Notes: generated by a model from the letters alone, not told the origin. A stretch of DNA of 64,000 nucleotides from Streptomyces sp. NBC_00289 (GCF_041435115.1 NZ_CP108046.1:4340001-4404000); one strand, 5' to 3'; numbered from the stretch's first letter, positions 17,751 to 26,090 are shown. Translations and numbers: made by a program.

Positions 17751-18400
17751 TTGGGGGTGACCACCTTGTAGTTCTTGGGAACCTGGGCGTCCGGCCGCCG
17801 CAGGTACAGCGGCCGGGGCGGCGGCAGCTCCTCACCGGCGGCCAGCCGTTCGGCGGCGAGGGCGGCGAGCGCGGCGGCGGAGACGTGCTCGGGCTCGCGC
17901 GCGACCGGGAAGGTGTCCGGGTAGAGCAGCGCGCCCGCGCCGACGGCGGGCAGTCCGGCCACCTGGTCGGCGATGTCGGCGGGCCGATCGACGGCGGGGT
18001 CGGTCAGGCGCGTGCGGGAGTCGGCGTAGCGCGCCCAGTAGACCTCCTTGCGGCGGGCGTCGGTCGCCACGACGAAGGGGGCCGTGATGTCGGACGCGTA
18101 GGCGAGCCCGTCGAGCGTGCACACACCGTGCACGGGGACGCCGAGCACGAGCCCGAAGGTGTCCGCGGTCATCAGGCCGACCCGCAGTCCCGTGTACGGG
18201 CCGGGTCCGATACCGACGACCACACCGGTGACGGCGTCGATCTCAAGCCCGGCCCGGGCGAGCAGGCGGTCCACGGACGGCAGCAGCAGTTCTCCGTGCC
18301 GGCGCGCGTCCACCTGGCTCGACGAGGCGATGACGGCCGTGCCGTCGTGCAGGGCGACGGTCACTGCGGGGGTGGCGGTATCCAGAGCGAGCAAGAGCAC
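17747..18400 (-). CDS. tsaB: tRNA threonylcarbamoyladenosine biosynthesis protein TsaB
   Basis: The 217-residue protein is the TsaB scaffold of the t6A machinery, an inactive paralogue of TsaD that dimerises with it. It opens MLLLALDTATPAVTVALHDG and contains the conserved GVVVGIGPGPYTGLRVGLM (about residues 61-79) and LDGLAYASD. It overlaps the start of rimI by four bases. It is the first gene of tsaB-rimI-tsaD and is divergent from the secreted protein gene at 18592. Confidence 0.95.
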   Translation of the reverse strand: MLLLALDTATPAVTVALHDGTAVIASSSQVDARRHGELLLPSVDRLLARAGLEIDAVTGVVVGIGPGPYTGLRVGLMTADTFGLVLGVPVHGVCTLDGLAYASDITAPFVVATDARRKEVYWARYADSRTRLTDPAVDRPADIADQVAGLPAVGAGALLYPDTFPVAREPEHVSAAALAALAAERLAAGEELPPPRPLYLRRPDAQVPKNYKVVTPK

Positions 18401-18591
18401 GCAAACAGCCTACGGCCACGCGGGGCCCGGCACCGCCGCCCCGGCAGGGCCCGCGTCTGCTGCTACCGTCGCCACGGAGCGTGACGTGACGGGCCACGGA
18501 ACGCACGGGACACACGGGACGGCCGGCCGGCGCGACGCACGGGACGACCGGCCGTAGGAGACCACGCACGAGACGGCAGAGGTGGGCGACG

Positions 18592-19146
18592 GTGGCAGCA
18601 GGCAGCTCCGGATTCGTGGCCGCGCTCACCGTGGCGGCCCTCACGTCGGTCGGCTTCCTCGCCTACCAGGCCTCGGCGACCGTCCCGGACGACCTCGGCG
18701 AGGCGCACGTACGCGTCTCCGCCTCCACGGCCGCCAAGAAGGCCCCGCGGGACCGCAGGCACCCGGCCGCCCTGCCCGCCGCGTCCGGCATCGGCACACG
18801 GGTCGTGTACTCGCTGGACGACGACCGGGTGTGGCTGGTCGGCGCGGGCGACCGGGTCAAGCGCACCTACCGGGTCACGCCCGGCTCGATCGACCCGATG
18901 CCGGGCCTCTACATGGTCACGTCCCGCTCCAACGCGGTCACCGGCACCGACGGCACCCCCGTCGAGCACGTCGTCCGTTTCACCGCCAAGGACGGCGTCA
19001 CCATCGGCTTCAGCTCGGCCGTGGACGACACGGCACCGGCGGCGGACGCGCCCACCCGCACGGGCGGCATCCGGGAGTCCCGGGCGGACGGCGACGCGAT
19101 GTGGCGGTTCGCGACGATCGGCGCGGCGGTCGTCGTCATCCCGTAG
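18592..19146 (+). CDS. Secreted or membrane-anchored protein resembling an L,D-transpeptidase without the active site
   Basis: The 184-residue protein has one N-terminal hydrophobic segment (about residues 8-26, FVAALTVAALTSVGFLAYQ) acting as signal or anchor. Residues 68-184 follow the YkuD strand order: VVYSLDDDRVWLVGAGDRV, RTYRVTPGSIDPMPGLY and VVRFTAKDGVTIGF. Where active enzymes have SHGCIR, this protein reads TGGIRESRADGDAMW, so catalytic Cys and His are missing; the final GAAVVVIP matches the usual last strand of the fold. It is therefore probably a non-catalytic relative that binds wall peptides; this is inference. The GTG at 18592 has AGAGG nine bases upstream. It is divergent from tsaB, and a tandem-repeat array begins at its stop codon. 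Confidence 0.7.
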   Translation: MAAGSSGFVAALTVAALTSVGFLAYQASATVPDDLGEAHVRVSASTAAKKAPRDRRHPAALPAASGIGTRVVYSLDDDRVWLVGAGDRVKRTYRVTPGSIDPMPGLYMVTSRSNAVTGTDGTPVEHVVRFTAKDGVTIGFSSAVDDTAPAADAPTRTGGIRESRADGDAMWRFATIGAAVVVIP

Positions 19147-19386
19147 GGACAGCCGTTGCCACCATTGGGCGACAGCCGTCGTCATCCCGTAGCTACAGCC
19201 GTCGCCACCGTTGGGCTGACAGCCGTCGTCATCCGTCGGCGACAGCCACAGCCATCGTTGGGCGACAGCCGTCGTCATCCGTCGGTCGCCAGCCGTCGGC
19301 ACCGTTCGGCGACAGCCGTCGCCATCGTTCAGCGACAGCCGTCGTCGTCCGTCGGCGCCAGCCGTCGTCATCCGTCGGGGTGACAG
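19129..19386. repeat. Degenerate tandem repeat array, about 11 units of 22-25 bp
   Basis: Two alternating unit types are seen: GACAGCCGTCGTCATCCGTC with GGC, and GACAGCCGTCGCCATCGTTG with GGC. The first unit is the last codons and the stop of the gene ending at 19146 (GTCGTCATCCCGTAG), which recurs with its TAG at about 19179-19193. The array ends just before the stop of the small gene at 19400. Open frames across it are only repeats of basic residues and are not likely genes. Confidence 0.88.
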
Positions 19387-19399
19387 ATGTCGGTGTGCG

Positions 19400-19549
19400 T
19401 CAGGCGGCTTCGCGGTGGTCCTCGACGGGTTCCGTGCGCTGCGGCTCGGGCGGGCGCGGCGGCGTGGAGATCAGGTCCGCCGCGGCACACGAAGCCAGCA
19501 GGTCGCGCATGGACACCACGCGGGGCACGTCTCGGTCCATGGCCGGCAT
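19400..19549 (-). CDS. Small 49-residue protein with an iron-box promoter
   Basis: The encoded protein begins MPAMDRDVPRVVSMRDLLAS and continues CAAADLISTPPRPPEPQ, ending acidic and Ala-rich. It has one Cys and a short hydrophobic stretch but no clear signal peptide. I do not recognise a family. The ATG at 19549 is well supported by the ribosome-binding site AGGAGG, six bases upstream. A perfect palindrome of DtxR/IdeR type lies 30-53 bp before the start, so expression is probably repressed by DmdR1 with iron. Possible roles include an iron-sparing regulator or a small peptide precursor, but neither is shown. It lies between the repeat array and tsaE. Confidence 0.65.
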   Translation of the reverse strand: MPAMDRDVPRVVSMRDLLASCAAADLISTPPRPPEPQRTEPVEDHREAA

Positions 19550-19578
19550 GGGCGCCTCCTGAAGGTCCGTGAGCCGGA

Positions 19579-19602
19579 CGTAGTTAGGCACACCTAACTA
19601 CG
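19579..19602. promoter_or_regulatory. Iron box (DmdR1/IdeR/DtxR-type operator)
   Basis: CGTAGTTAGG at 19579-19588 and CCTAACTACG at 19593-19602 are perfect 10-bp arms around CACA. The core TTAGGCACACCTAA matches the inner part of the actinobacterial iron box (TTAGG-CTNA-CCTAA) closely. It lies directly upstream of the small gene starting at 19549. Confidence 0.82.
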
Positions 19603-19712
19603 GGCTGGGTACCATGTGACCACGCACAAGAGCCCGAACGCAACATCTTGCCGACGTCTTGTCGGAACGTTCGCCGGGCCGGGCGCCCACCCGAGCCCCG
19701 AACACCCGCGGA

Positions 19713-20240
19713 TCAGGCGCTGAACACGCTCGGGTCGACCGTCGCCCAGCGCGTTCCGAGGCCGGTCAGCGTCACGTGGCGCACCTCGTCGGTGGTGTCG
19801 CCGACGGCTCGGTGGATGACGATCCGCAGCCGGTCGTCGGTCAGCTCCTCGACCTTGCCCTCGCCCCACTCCACGACGATCACCGAGTCGGGCAGCGAGA
19901 CGTCGAGGTCGAGGTCCTCCATCTCGTCGAGGCCGCCGCCCAGCCGGTACGCGTCCACGTGGACCAGGGGCGGGCCGTCCCCGAGGGAGGGGTGCACGCG
20001 GGCGATCACGAAGGTCGGGGAGGTGACCGCGCCCCGGACGCCGAGCCCCTCGCCGAGCCCGCGGGCCAGTGTCGTCTTGCCCGCGCCGAGCTCCCCGCTG
20101 AGCATCACCAGGTCGCCGGCGCGCAGCAGCTTGGCGAGCTTGCGGCCCAACTCCTTCATCTCTTCGGGGGAGTTGACGGTGATGTCCGCAGCGGTGGGCT
20201 CAGCCGGGTCGTGCGGTGCTGCTGGTGCTTCCATAGCCAC
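19713..20240 (-). CDS. tsaE: tRNA threonylcarbamoyladenosine biosynthesis ATPase TsaE
   Basis: The 175-residue protein is the ATPase that drives the TsaB-TsaD complex in t6A formation. The Walker A motif GELGAGKT is at residues 49-56, followed by TSPTFVIARVH and VHVDAYRL, and VEWGEG (about residues 122-127), all typical of the family. The ATG at 20240 (or 20234) overlaps the end of the upstream hydrolase gene by about 40 bases. It belongs to alr-hydrolase-tsaE, a gene order common in actinobacteria, and is separated from tsaB-rimI-tsaD by the accessory segment 18592-19602. Confidence 0.96.
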   Translation of the reverse strand: MAMEAPAAPHDPAEPTAADITVNSPEEMKELGRKLAKLLRAGDLVMLSGELGAGKTTLARGLGEGLGVRGAVTSPTFVIARVHPSLGDGPPLVHVDAYRLGGGLDEMEDLDLDVSLPDSVIVVEWGEGKVEELTDDRLRIVIHRAVGDTTDEVRHVTLTGLGTRWATVDPSVFSA

Positions 20241-21441
20241 TTACGGTAGCCCCTGCGGGTACGGCGCCCGCGCGGGTGAGCAGGTCGGCGAGGCGGTCGG
20301 TGACCGCTTCCGGGTGTTCCAGCATCACCAGGTGCCCGGCGTCCGGGACCAGCACGAGTTCGGCGTCCGGCAGCAGGTCGGCGATGGCCTCGCTGTGCTC
20401 GCTGGGTGTCACGAGATCGCCGATCCCGGCCAGGACGAGCACCGGGACGTCCTTGAAGTGGGTGAGGGCGGCGGTCTTGTCGTGGTCGGTGAACGCCGGG
20501 TAGAACTCCGCGACGACGTCGATCGGGGTGCCCTCGATCATCCGCTCGGCGAAGCGGGCCACGGCCGGGTCGACGTCCCGGGACGCGAACGAGTACCGCT
20601 TGATGATTCCGGTGAACAGGTCGGCGGTGGCCCGGCGCCCCCGCTCCACCAGGGCGGCCTGCTGTCCCAGTGCCTTCAGCACACCGGGCAGTACCCGCCG
20701 TACCGCGTTGACGCCGGCGACCGGCAGCCCGAAGTTGACCTCGCCGAGTCGCCCGGAGGACGTACCGACGAAGGCGGTGGCGACGACGCGGTCCCGGATC
20801 AGCTCCGGGTACTGGTCGGCCAGCGCCATCATCGTCATGCCGCCCATGGAGTGCCCGACCAGCACGACCGGGCCCTCGGGCACGGCGGCGTCGAGGACGG
20901 TCTTCAGGTCGCGGCCCAGCTGGTCGATGGTGAGCGGCTCGTCGTCCTGGGTCTGGGCCACGCCTCGCCCGGACCGGCCGTGGCTGCGCTGGTCCCAGTG
21001 CACGGTCCGTACGACCCCGCGCAGGGCGGCCCGCTGGAAGTGCCAGGAGTCCTGGTTGAGGCAGTAGCCGTGGCTGAAGACGACGGTGACGGGGGCGGGG
21101 GCCTTGCGGCCGAAGAGTCTGCGGCGGCGCGGGGAGAGCGCGGGGGCGGCCTCGGGATCGACCTCGTCGACCTCGTAGTACAGCTCGGTGCCGTCGTCGG
21201 CGTACGCCTTGCCGGGGGTGCCGCGCAGCGCGCCGTACGGCCCCGACGAGTCGAGGGCGAGCCGGGCCTTGTTGCGCATGCCGCGGCCGACCGTGAGCCG
21301 TTCGAGCGCCACACCGGCGGCCGCGCCCGCGGCGACCACGCCTATCGCGGCGCCGGCGAGGCCGGTCGCCCGGCGCCAGCTCCCGGCCGCCCCCGGGGCG
21401 GAGGCGACGGCCAGGACGGCCTCCGCGCTGCTCTCGCTCAC
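20200..21441 (-). CDS. Alpha/beta hydrolase, membrane-anchored
   Basis: The 413-residue protein has a hydrophobic N-terminal segment (about residues 25-45, ATGLAGAAIGVVAAGAAAGV) and an alpha/beta-hydrolase domain. The nucleophile elbow is GHSMGG (serine near residue 198), with the oxyanion strand VVFSHGYCLNQDSW and the catalytic His in DAGHLVMLEHPE; an Asp in the LAGIGDLVTP stretch probably completes the triad. The substrate is unknown; an esterase or lipase role is plausible. It lies between alr and tsaE with overlapping downstream coding, so it is probably co-transcribed with them. Confidence 0.85.
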   Translation of the reverse strand: MSESSAEAVLAVASAPGAAGSWRRATGLAGAAIGVVAAGAAAGVALERLTVGRGMRNKARLALDSSGPYGALRGTPGKAYADDGTELYYEVDEVDPEAAPALSPRRRRLFGRKAPAPVTVVFSHGYCLNQDSWHFQRAALRGVVRTVHWDQRSHGRSGRGVAQTQDDEPLTIDQLGRDLKTVLDAAVPEGPVVLVGHSMGGMTMMALADQYPELIRDRVVATAFVGTSSGRLGEVNFGLPVAGVNAVRRVLPGVLKALGQQAALVERGRRATADLFTGIIKRYSFASRDVDPAVARFAERMIEGTPIDVVAEFYPAFTDHDKTAALTHFKDVPVLVLAGIGDLVTPSEHSEAIADLLPDAELVLVPDAGHLVMLEHPEAVTDRLADLLTRAGAVPAGATVSGYGSTSSTARPG

Positions 21442-21568
21442 GTACCGCTCCTCTTCGCCGCTCTGCTGGTTCGTACGGCCGGCCGGCCGTGCGGGTCGAC
21501 CACCGTGTCCGACGGGTTCCTCATGGGCGTCTGCTTCCCCTGCGCGTCAGTTCCTCGTGCAGGAGAAC

Positions 21569-22759
21569 TCATGCGTCATGCACGGGAATTGGTCCCTCGT
21601 TCACATAGACGCGGGGAACGCGCGTTCCGATGCGCGTGACGATCTCGTATCCGATCGTGCCCGCCGCCTGCGCCCAGTCCTCGGCGGTCGGCTCGCCGCG
21701 GTCGCCGGGGCCGAAGAGGACCGCCTCCGCGCCGGCCGCGGGCTCGTCTCCCCCGAGGTCGACGACGAATTGGTCCATCGCGACCCGCCCCGCGACCGTG
21801 CGCCACTTGCCGCCGACCAGCACCGGGCCGGTCCCGGAGGCGTGCCGCGGGATGCCGTCCGCGTAGCCGACGGGCACCAGGCCGAGGGTCGTCTCGCCCG
21901 GGGTGACGTAGTGGTGTCCGTAGCTGACGCCGTGGCCCCCGGGCACGTGCTTCACCAGGGCGAGGGACGCCGACAGCGTCATCACCGGGCGGAGTCCGAA
22001 GTCGGCCGGGGTGCCGACCTCGGGACTGGGCGAGACGCCGTACAGCGCGATCCCGGTCCGGACGAGGTCGAAGTGGGACTCGGGCAGGGTGAGCGTGGCC
22101 GGTGAGTTGGCGAGGTGCCGCACCTCGGGGCGGACGCCGCGCCGTTCGGCGTACGACACCATCTCCCGGAAGAGGGTGAGCTGGGCGGCGATGGAGGGGT
22201 GGCCGGGTTCGTCGGCGCAGGCGAAGTGCGACCACAGTCCGGTGATCCGGACGAGCCCCTCGGCCTCGGCGCGCAGGGCGTCGGTGACCAGCTCGGTCCA
22301 GTCCGCGCCCGGCTGGCAGCCGCCGCGCCCGAGCCCGGTGTCGGCCTTGAGCTGCACGCGCGCGGGCAGGCCGGCCTGCCGGGCGGCTTCCGTGACCTCC
22401 CGCAGGGCCCACATCCCGCTCACCGACACGTCGAGGTCGCCCTCGATCGCCTGCCGCCAGGGGCCGCCCGGCGTCCACAGCCAGCACATGATCCGCACGT
22501 GGTCCGGCAGCCCGGCGTCGGCGCGCAGGGCGAGGGCCTCCTCGGGCGTGGCCGTGCCGAGCCAGGACGCGCCCGCCTCGACGGCCGCGCGGGCACACCG
22601 CACCGCCCCGTGGCCGTACGCGTCGGACTTGACCACGGCCATCAGGGCCGCGCCCGGCGCGAGGGCACGCAGGGTCCGCACATTGGCGCGCAGGGCGTCC
22701 AGGTCGATTTCGGCGCGGGCCCGCAGGGGTGCGGTCGGCGCGGCTGCTGTCTCACTCAT
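21569..22759 (-). CDS. alr: Alanine racemase
   Basis: The 396-residue PLP enzyme interconverts L- and D-alanine for peptidoglycan. The PLP-binding lysine is Lys44 in AVVKSDAYGHG, and the second catalytic base is the tyrosine in GVSYGHHYVTPG. The N-terminal TIM-barrel and C-terminal beta-domain are both complete, and VAMDQFVVDLGG is the usual substrate-pocket segment. It is the first gene of alr-hydrolase-tsaE. The start at 22759 gives MSETAAAPTAPLRARAEIDL, in which residues 1-14 are a variable leader. Confidence 0.97.
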   Translation of the reverse strand: MSETAAAPTAPLRARAEIDLDALRANVRTLRALAPGAALMAVVKSDAYGHGAVRCARAAVEAGASWLGTATPEEALALRADAGLPDHVRIMCWLWTPGGPWRQAIEGDLDVSVSGMWALREVTEAARQAGLPARVQLKADTGLGRGGCQPGADWTELVTDALRAEAEGLVRITGLWSHFACADEPGHPSIAAQLTLFREMVSYAERRGVRPEVRHLANSPATLTLPESHFDLVRTGIALYGVSPSPEVGTPADFGLRPVMTLSASLALVKHVPGGHGVSYGHHYVTPGETTLGLVPVGYADGIPRHASGTGPVLVGGKWRTVAGRVAMDQFVVDLGGDEPAAGAEAVLFGPGDRGEPTAEDWAQAAGTIGYEIVTRIGTRVPRVYVNEGPIPVHDA

Positions 22760-22828
22760 GGCGTGCCCAGTGTCTCAGAGGGGTCGGACAGCACGCCAAG
22801 GACGGGCGGGAGGGCAGTCGGGCGGGCA

Positions 22829-23776
22829 CTAGTTGCCAGGCCTGTGCCCCCACACGTACACCCGGTCGCCCTTCTTGAGGGCGCCCCACAGCGTGCGGGC
22901 GTCGGCGAGGGTCAGATTGACGCAGCCCATGCTTCCGACGGTCGTGTAGATGCTGCCGTAGACGGCGTGGAAGGCCTGTCCGCCGTCGAAGAACTGGGCG
23001 TACGGCATGGGGTTGTTGTAGAGCGTCGACCAGTGGTTCTTGTGCCGCCAGTAGATGGTGTGCCAGCCGGTGCGCGTCCGGTACCCGGCCCGCCCGCTGC
23101 GCATCGGCACCGGCCCGGAGACCACCTTCGTGCCCTTCTGCACCCAGGTCACCTGCCGGTCGAGGTCGACGCAGGCGATCCGGTACGTCCGCACGGGACA
23201 CTTCTTCGCCGCGTTGGGGTTCTTCCGCGCGGAGAGCAGCTGCATCCGCGCCCAGGTGACGGGTCCGGCGAAGCCGATGGCCGGCTTGATCCGCTGCCGC
23301 AGCTGAAAGGCGCGTACGGCCCGGCAGTCGGCGGCCGACTGCTTCCCGTCCACCCTGAGCTTCAGCCACCGCTCGACGGCCCGCTGATACGGCCCGGTGC
23401 GCTTGCTGCACGCCACCTGGGCGGCGGCGTCGCCGAGCGGTACGTACTCGACGAGCGCGTACGTCCCCTCCGTCGCCGCCCGCGGCTCGACGGCGTCCTC
23501 CTCGGCACTCGGCGCGTACACCGTCGGCGGCAGCACCTGGTCGGGTGTGTCCGTCTGCCAGGGCTGATACGGCCCCGGCGGCACCCCGGGAACCAACATG
23601 GCCTCGGGCCCCGCGGCGGGCGGCGCGGGCTCGGCCGCGGCGGCGACGAGGGGTCGCGCGGGATCGGCCGCGGCGGCTTCGGCGGCTTCGGCGGCTTCGG
23701 CGGCTTCGGCGGGGAAGACGCATACCGCGGCGAGCAGTACGGCGACACTCCGGCATGCGATACGTCTGCTGATCAT
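22829..23776 (-). CDS. Secreted L,D-transpeptidase with peptidoglycan-binding segment
   Basis: The 315-residue protein has a signal peptide (residues 1-25, MISRRIACRSVAVLLAAVCV) and a C-terminal YkuD domain. His270 in HAVYGSIY and Cys285 in GSMGCVNLTL are the expected catalytic residues. Residues 125-175 (VERWLKLRVDGKQSAADC, RAFQLRQRIKPAIG) resemble a peptidoglycan-binding helix bundle. Such enzymes make 3-3 crosslinks in peptidoglycan or attach proteins to it. A 9-bp microsatellite at 23672-23707 encodes Glu-Ala-Ala repeats at the signal-peptide junction. I chose the ATG at 23776 because it gives a normal signal peptide; a longer frame would begin with unlikely residues. Confidence 0.88.
   Translation of the reverse strand: MISRRIACRSVAVLLAAVCVFPAEAAEAAEAAEAAAADPARPLVAAAAEPAPPAAGPEAMLVPGVPPGPYQPWQTDTPDQVLPPTVYAPSAEEDAVEPRAATEGTYALVEYVPLGDAAAQVACSKRTGPYQRAVERWLKLRVDGKQSAADCRAVRAFQLRQRIKPAIGFAGPVTWARMQLLSARKNPNAAKKCPVRTYRIACVDLDRQVTWVQKGTKVVSGPVPMRSGRAGYRTRTGWHTIYWRHKNHWSTLYNNPMPYAQFFDGGQAFHAVYGSIYTTVGSMGCVNLTLADARTLWGALKKGDRVYVWGHRPGN
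23672..23707. repeat. 9-bp microsatellite in the L,D-transpeptidase gene
   Basis: Four perfect copies of GGCGGCTTC (Glu-Ala-Ala on the minus strand) lie at the signal-peptide and mature-protein boundary. Copy changes would keep the frame and vary only the linker length. Confidence 0.9.
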
Positions 23777-23954
23777 GCGATCAGATAAACGCGGCACCGC
23801 GAGGTGAGGAGGGTGGCGCGCGGCGAGGTCACCCTTATTGACGACCCGACCCGTCCCCCTGCGCCATCCGCCGCTTCCGCACACGGTTCCGGTACGCGGT
23901 TGCCACTCGGTCGCGCCCTCGCTTTCGTACGGAGTCCCGCATTCGGCTCCGCGT

Positions 23955-25427
23955 TCAGTCCCGCACGTCGCGCCAGGCCCCGGGAATCGCCGCCGCCACG
24001 TCGTGCGCCCCGACCGGCGCCCCGTCCGAGGCGAACCTTCCGGCCAGCCCGTGCAGATACGCCGCCGCGCTCCCCGCGTCCAGCGCCGGAAGACCCGCCG
24101 CCAGCAGCGACCCGGCGAGCCCCGACAGCACGTCCCCGCTGCCGGCCGTGGCCAGCCAGGACGTCCCGGTCGCGTTCACCCGCGCCGCGCCGCCCCCGGC
24201 GTCGGCCACCAGGGTCGTCGAGCCCTTCAGCAGCACGGTCGCCGCATACCGCCCCGCCAGCTCCCGCGCCGAGGAGAGCCGCGCCCCCTCGACCTCCTCC
24301 CGCGCCACGCCGAGCAGCGCGGCCGCCTCCCCCGCGTGCGGGGTCATCAGCGTCGGGGCCGTACGCGCCCGTACGGCGTCCCGGTCGGCCAGCCGCAGCC
24401 CGTCCGCGTCGATCAGCACCGGCACGTCGGAGGCCAGGACCTCCGCCACGGTCTCCGCGTCGTCCCCCGCCCCCGGTCCGACGACCCAGGCCTGCACCCG
24501 CCCCGCCTTCCGCGGCCCCCGGTCGGAGACGAGGGTCTCGGGGAAGCGGGCGATCACCGCGTCCGCCGCGGGCCCGACGTACCGCACGGCCCCGGCCCCG
24601 CCGCGCAGGGCACCCGACACGGCGAGCACGGCCGCACCCGGGTAACGCGCCGATCCGGCGGCGATTCCGACGACCCCACGCCGGTACTTGTCGCTCTCGG
24701 CGCCCGGCAGGGGCAGCAGCGCGGCCACGTCCGCGTGCTGGAGGGCCTCCAGCTCGGGTTCGGCGGGCAGCTCCAGCCCGATGTCGACGAGCCGCACCGA
24801 GCCGGCGTACTCGCGCGCGGGATCGATCAGCAGGCCCGGCTTGTGCGCCCCGAAGGTGACGGTCAGATCGGCCCGGACGGCCGTGCCGCGCACCTCGCCG
24901 GTGTCGGCGTCCACTCCGCTCGGCAGGTCGACGGCGATGACGGCGGCCCGGGAGCGTTCGGCGGCGGCGGCCAACGGGACGGCGTCCGGCCGCAGTCCTC
25001 CCTTGCCACCGATCCCGACGATGCCGTCGAGGACGAGGTCGGCGCGGGCGATCAGTTCCTCGGCCTGGCCGGCCTGTGTCGCCCGGTGTGCGGTCTGATG
25101 TCCGGCGAAGGCGGGGGCGATCGTGCCGCCACCGGCCCGGCGCAGCGCGGCCAGGCCGCCGGCGTGGGCCCGCTCCGGTGCCAGCAGCACCGCCGTGACG
25201 CCGGCCCCGCGCCGGGCCAGCCGGGCCCCGGCGTACAGGGCGTCCCCACCGTTGTCCCCGCTGCCGACCAGGAGCACGACCCGGGCGCCGTAGACCCGGC
25301 CGAGCAGGTCCGCGCTCGCGGCGGCGAGTCCCGCCGCGGCCCGTTGCATGAGGGCGCCTTCGGGCAGTCGCGCCATCAGCTCGCGTTCGGCTGTTCGGAC
25401 CGTCTCCACGCTGAATGCGGTACGCAT
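23955..25427 (-). CDS. nnr: Bifunctional NAD(P)H-hydrate epimerase / ADP-dependent NAD(P)H-hydrate dehydratase
   Basis: The 490-residue protein repairs hydrated NAD(P)H. Residues 1-220 form the epimerase domain, with GSGDNGGDA at 55-63 and VIAVDLPSGVDADTGEV (about 155-171). Residues 240-490 form the ribokinase-like dehydratase domain, with GGAGAVRYVGP, TPHAGEAAALLG, KGSTTLVA and the nucleotide-site motif GSGD at 429-432. The start at 25427 (MRTAFSVETV) fits the family; an in-frame ATG 36 bases upstream would add a short unlikely leader. It lies 89 bp downstream of acpS on the same strand, a conserved actinobacterial pairing. Confidence 0.95.
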   Translation of the reverse strand: MRTAFSVETVRTAERELMARLPEGALMQRAAAGLAAASADLLGRVYGARVVLLVGSGDNGGDALYAGARLARRGAGVTAVLLAPERAHAGGLAALRRAGGGTIAPAFAGHQTAHRATQAGQAEELIARADLVLDGIVGIGGKGGLRPDAVPLAAAAERSRAAVIAVDLPSGVDADTGEVRGTAVRADLTVTFGAHKPGLLIDPAREYAGSVRLVDIGLELPAEPELEALQHADVAALLPLPGAESDKYRRGVVGIAAGSARYPGAAVLAVSGALRGGAGAVRYVGPAADAVIARFPETLVSDRGPRKAGRVQAWVVGPGAGDDAETVAEVLASDVPVLIDADGLRLADRDAVRARTAPTLMTPHAGEAAALLGVAREEVEGARLSSARELAGRYAATVLLKGSTTLVADAGGGAARVNATGTSWLATAGSGDVLSGLAGSLLAAGLPALDAGSAAAYLHGLAGRFASDGAPVGAHDVAAAIPGAWRDVRD

Positions 25428-25516
25428 GCGGTCGAGTCTGCCCCGGATACGCCCGGTGGGCACATCCGGCCGCCGTCAGAGCCCGGGTCTCCCCCTGCGG
25501 AGCCGGACGGGTGGCG

Positions 25517-25888
25517 TCACCCCTCCGCCACCACCACCGCCGACGCGACCCCCGCGTCATGACTGAGTGACAGGTGCCAGGAGACGACCCCCAGTTCGGC
25601 GGCCCGCGCGGCCACCGTGCCCGTCACGCGCAGGCGCGGGCGGCCGGAGTCCTCGACGTAGACCTCCGCGTCCGTCCAGTGCAGGCCGGCCGGGGCACCG
25701 AGGGCCTTGGCCACGGCCTCCTTCGCGGCGAAGCGGGCGGCGAGCGAGGCGATACCACGGCGTTCTCCGCCGGGCAGCAGCAATTCACTCTCCAGGAACA
25801 ACCGTTGGGCCAGCCCGGGCGTGCGTTCCAGCGACGCCGCGAACCGGTCGATCTCGGCCACGTCGATACCGACCCCGATGATGCTCAT
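25517..25888 (-). CDS. acpS: Holo-[acyl-carrier-protein] synthase AcpS
   Basis: The 123-residue enzyme transfers 4'-phosphopantetheine from CoA to acyl carrier protein. The magnesium-binding motifs are [10 protein letters not shown] (Asp9) and [12 protein letters not shown] (Glu57), and the C-terminal HLSLSHD stretch is typical. The length is normal for the homotrimeric AcpS type. The ATG at 25888 is preferred to one nine bases upstream because [10 protein letters not shown] is the family start. It is followed by the NAD(P)HX repair gene. Confidence 0.96.
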   Translation of the reverse strand: MSIIGVGIDVAEIDRFAASLERTPGLAQRLFLESELLLPGGERRGIASLAARFAAKEAVAKALGAPAGLHWTDAEVYVEDSGRPRLRVTGTVAARAAELGVVSWHLSLSHDAGVASAVVVAEG

Positions 25889-26062
25889 GCCGAGCACTTT
25901 ATGCCGAGTGGCTTATACGGAGTGCCTTGCGCGGCACCCGAGGCGGAAGCCGGGCGCCGGATTGGAGGCGCTGGTTCCCTTGGCGCACCGGCGCCCGGCC
26001 GTGGTTGCCGGGTGCCCACGACATCGGGAGTCACGTCCCTTTTCACGCCTTCCACGCGTGAA

Positions 26063-26090
26063 TGGGGCCCCGGTCACAACCGGGGCCCCA
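26063..26090. terminator. Terminator of the small hydrophobic protein gene
   Basis: TGGGGCCCCGG at 26063-26073 and CCGGGGCCCCA at 26080-26090 form a perfect 11-bp stem with a six-base loop. It lies 22 bp beyond the stop of the minus-strand gene at 26112. Confidence 0.85.

Noticed and set aside
19156..19383. Open frame of 75 codons across the tandem array
   Set aside because: It encodes only repeats of RRHPS-like units with no ribosome-binding site, and follows the repeat period.
19129..19386. The tandem array as a CRISPR array
   Set aside because: Units are adjacent, degenerate and lack unique spacers of constant length, and no cas gene is nearby.
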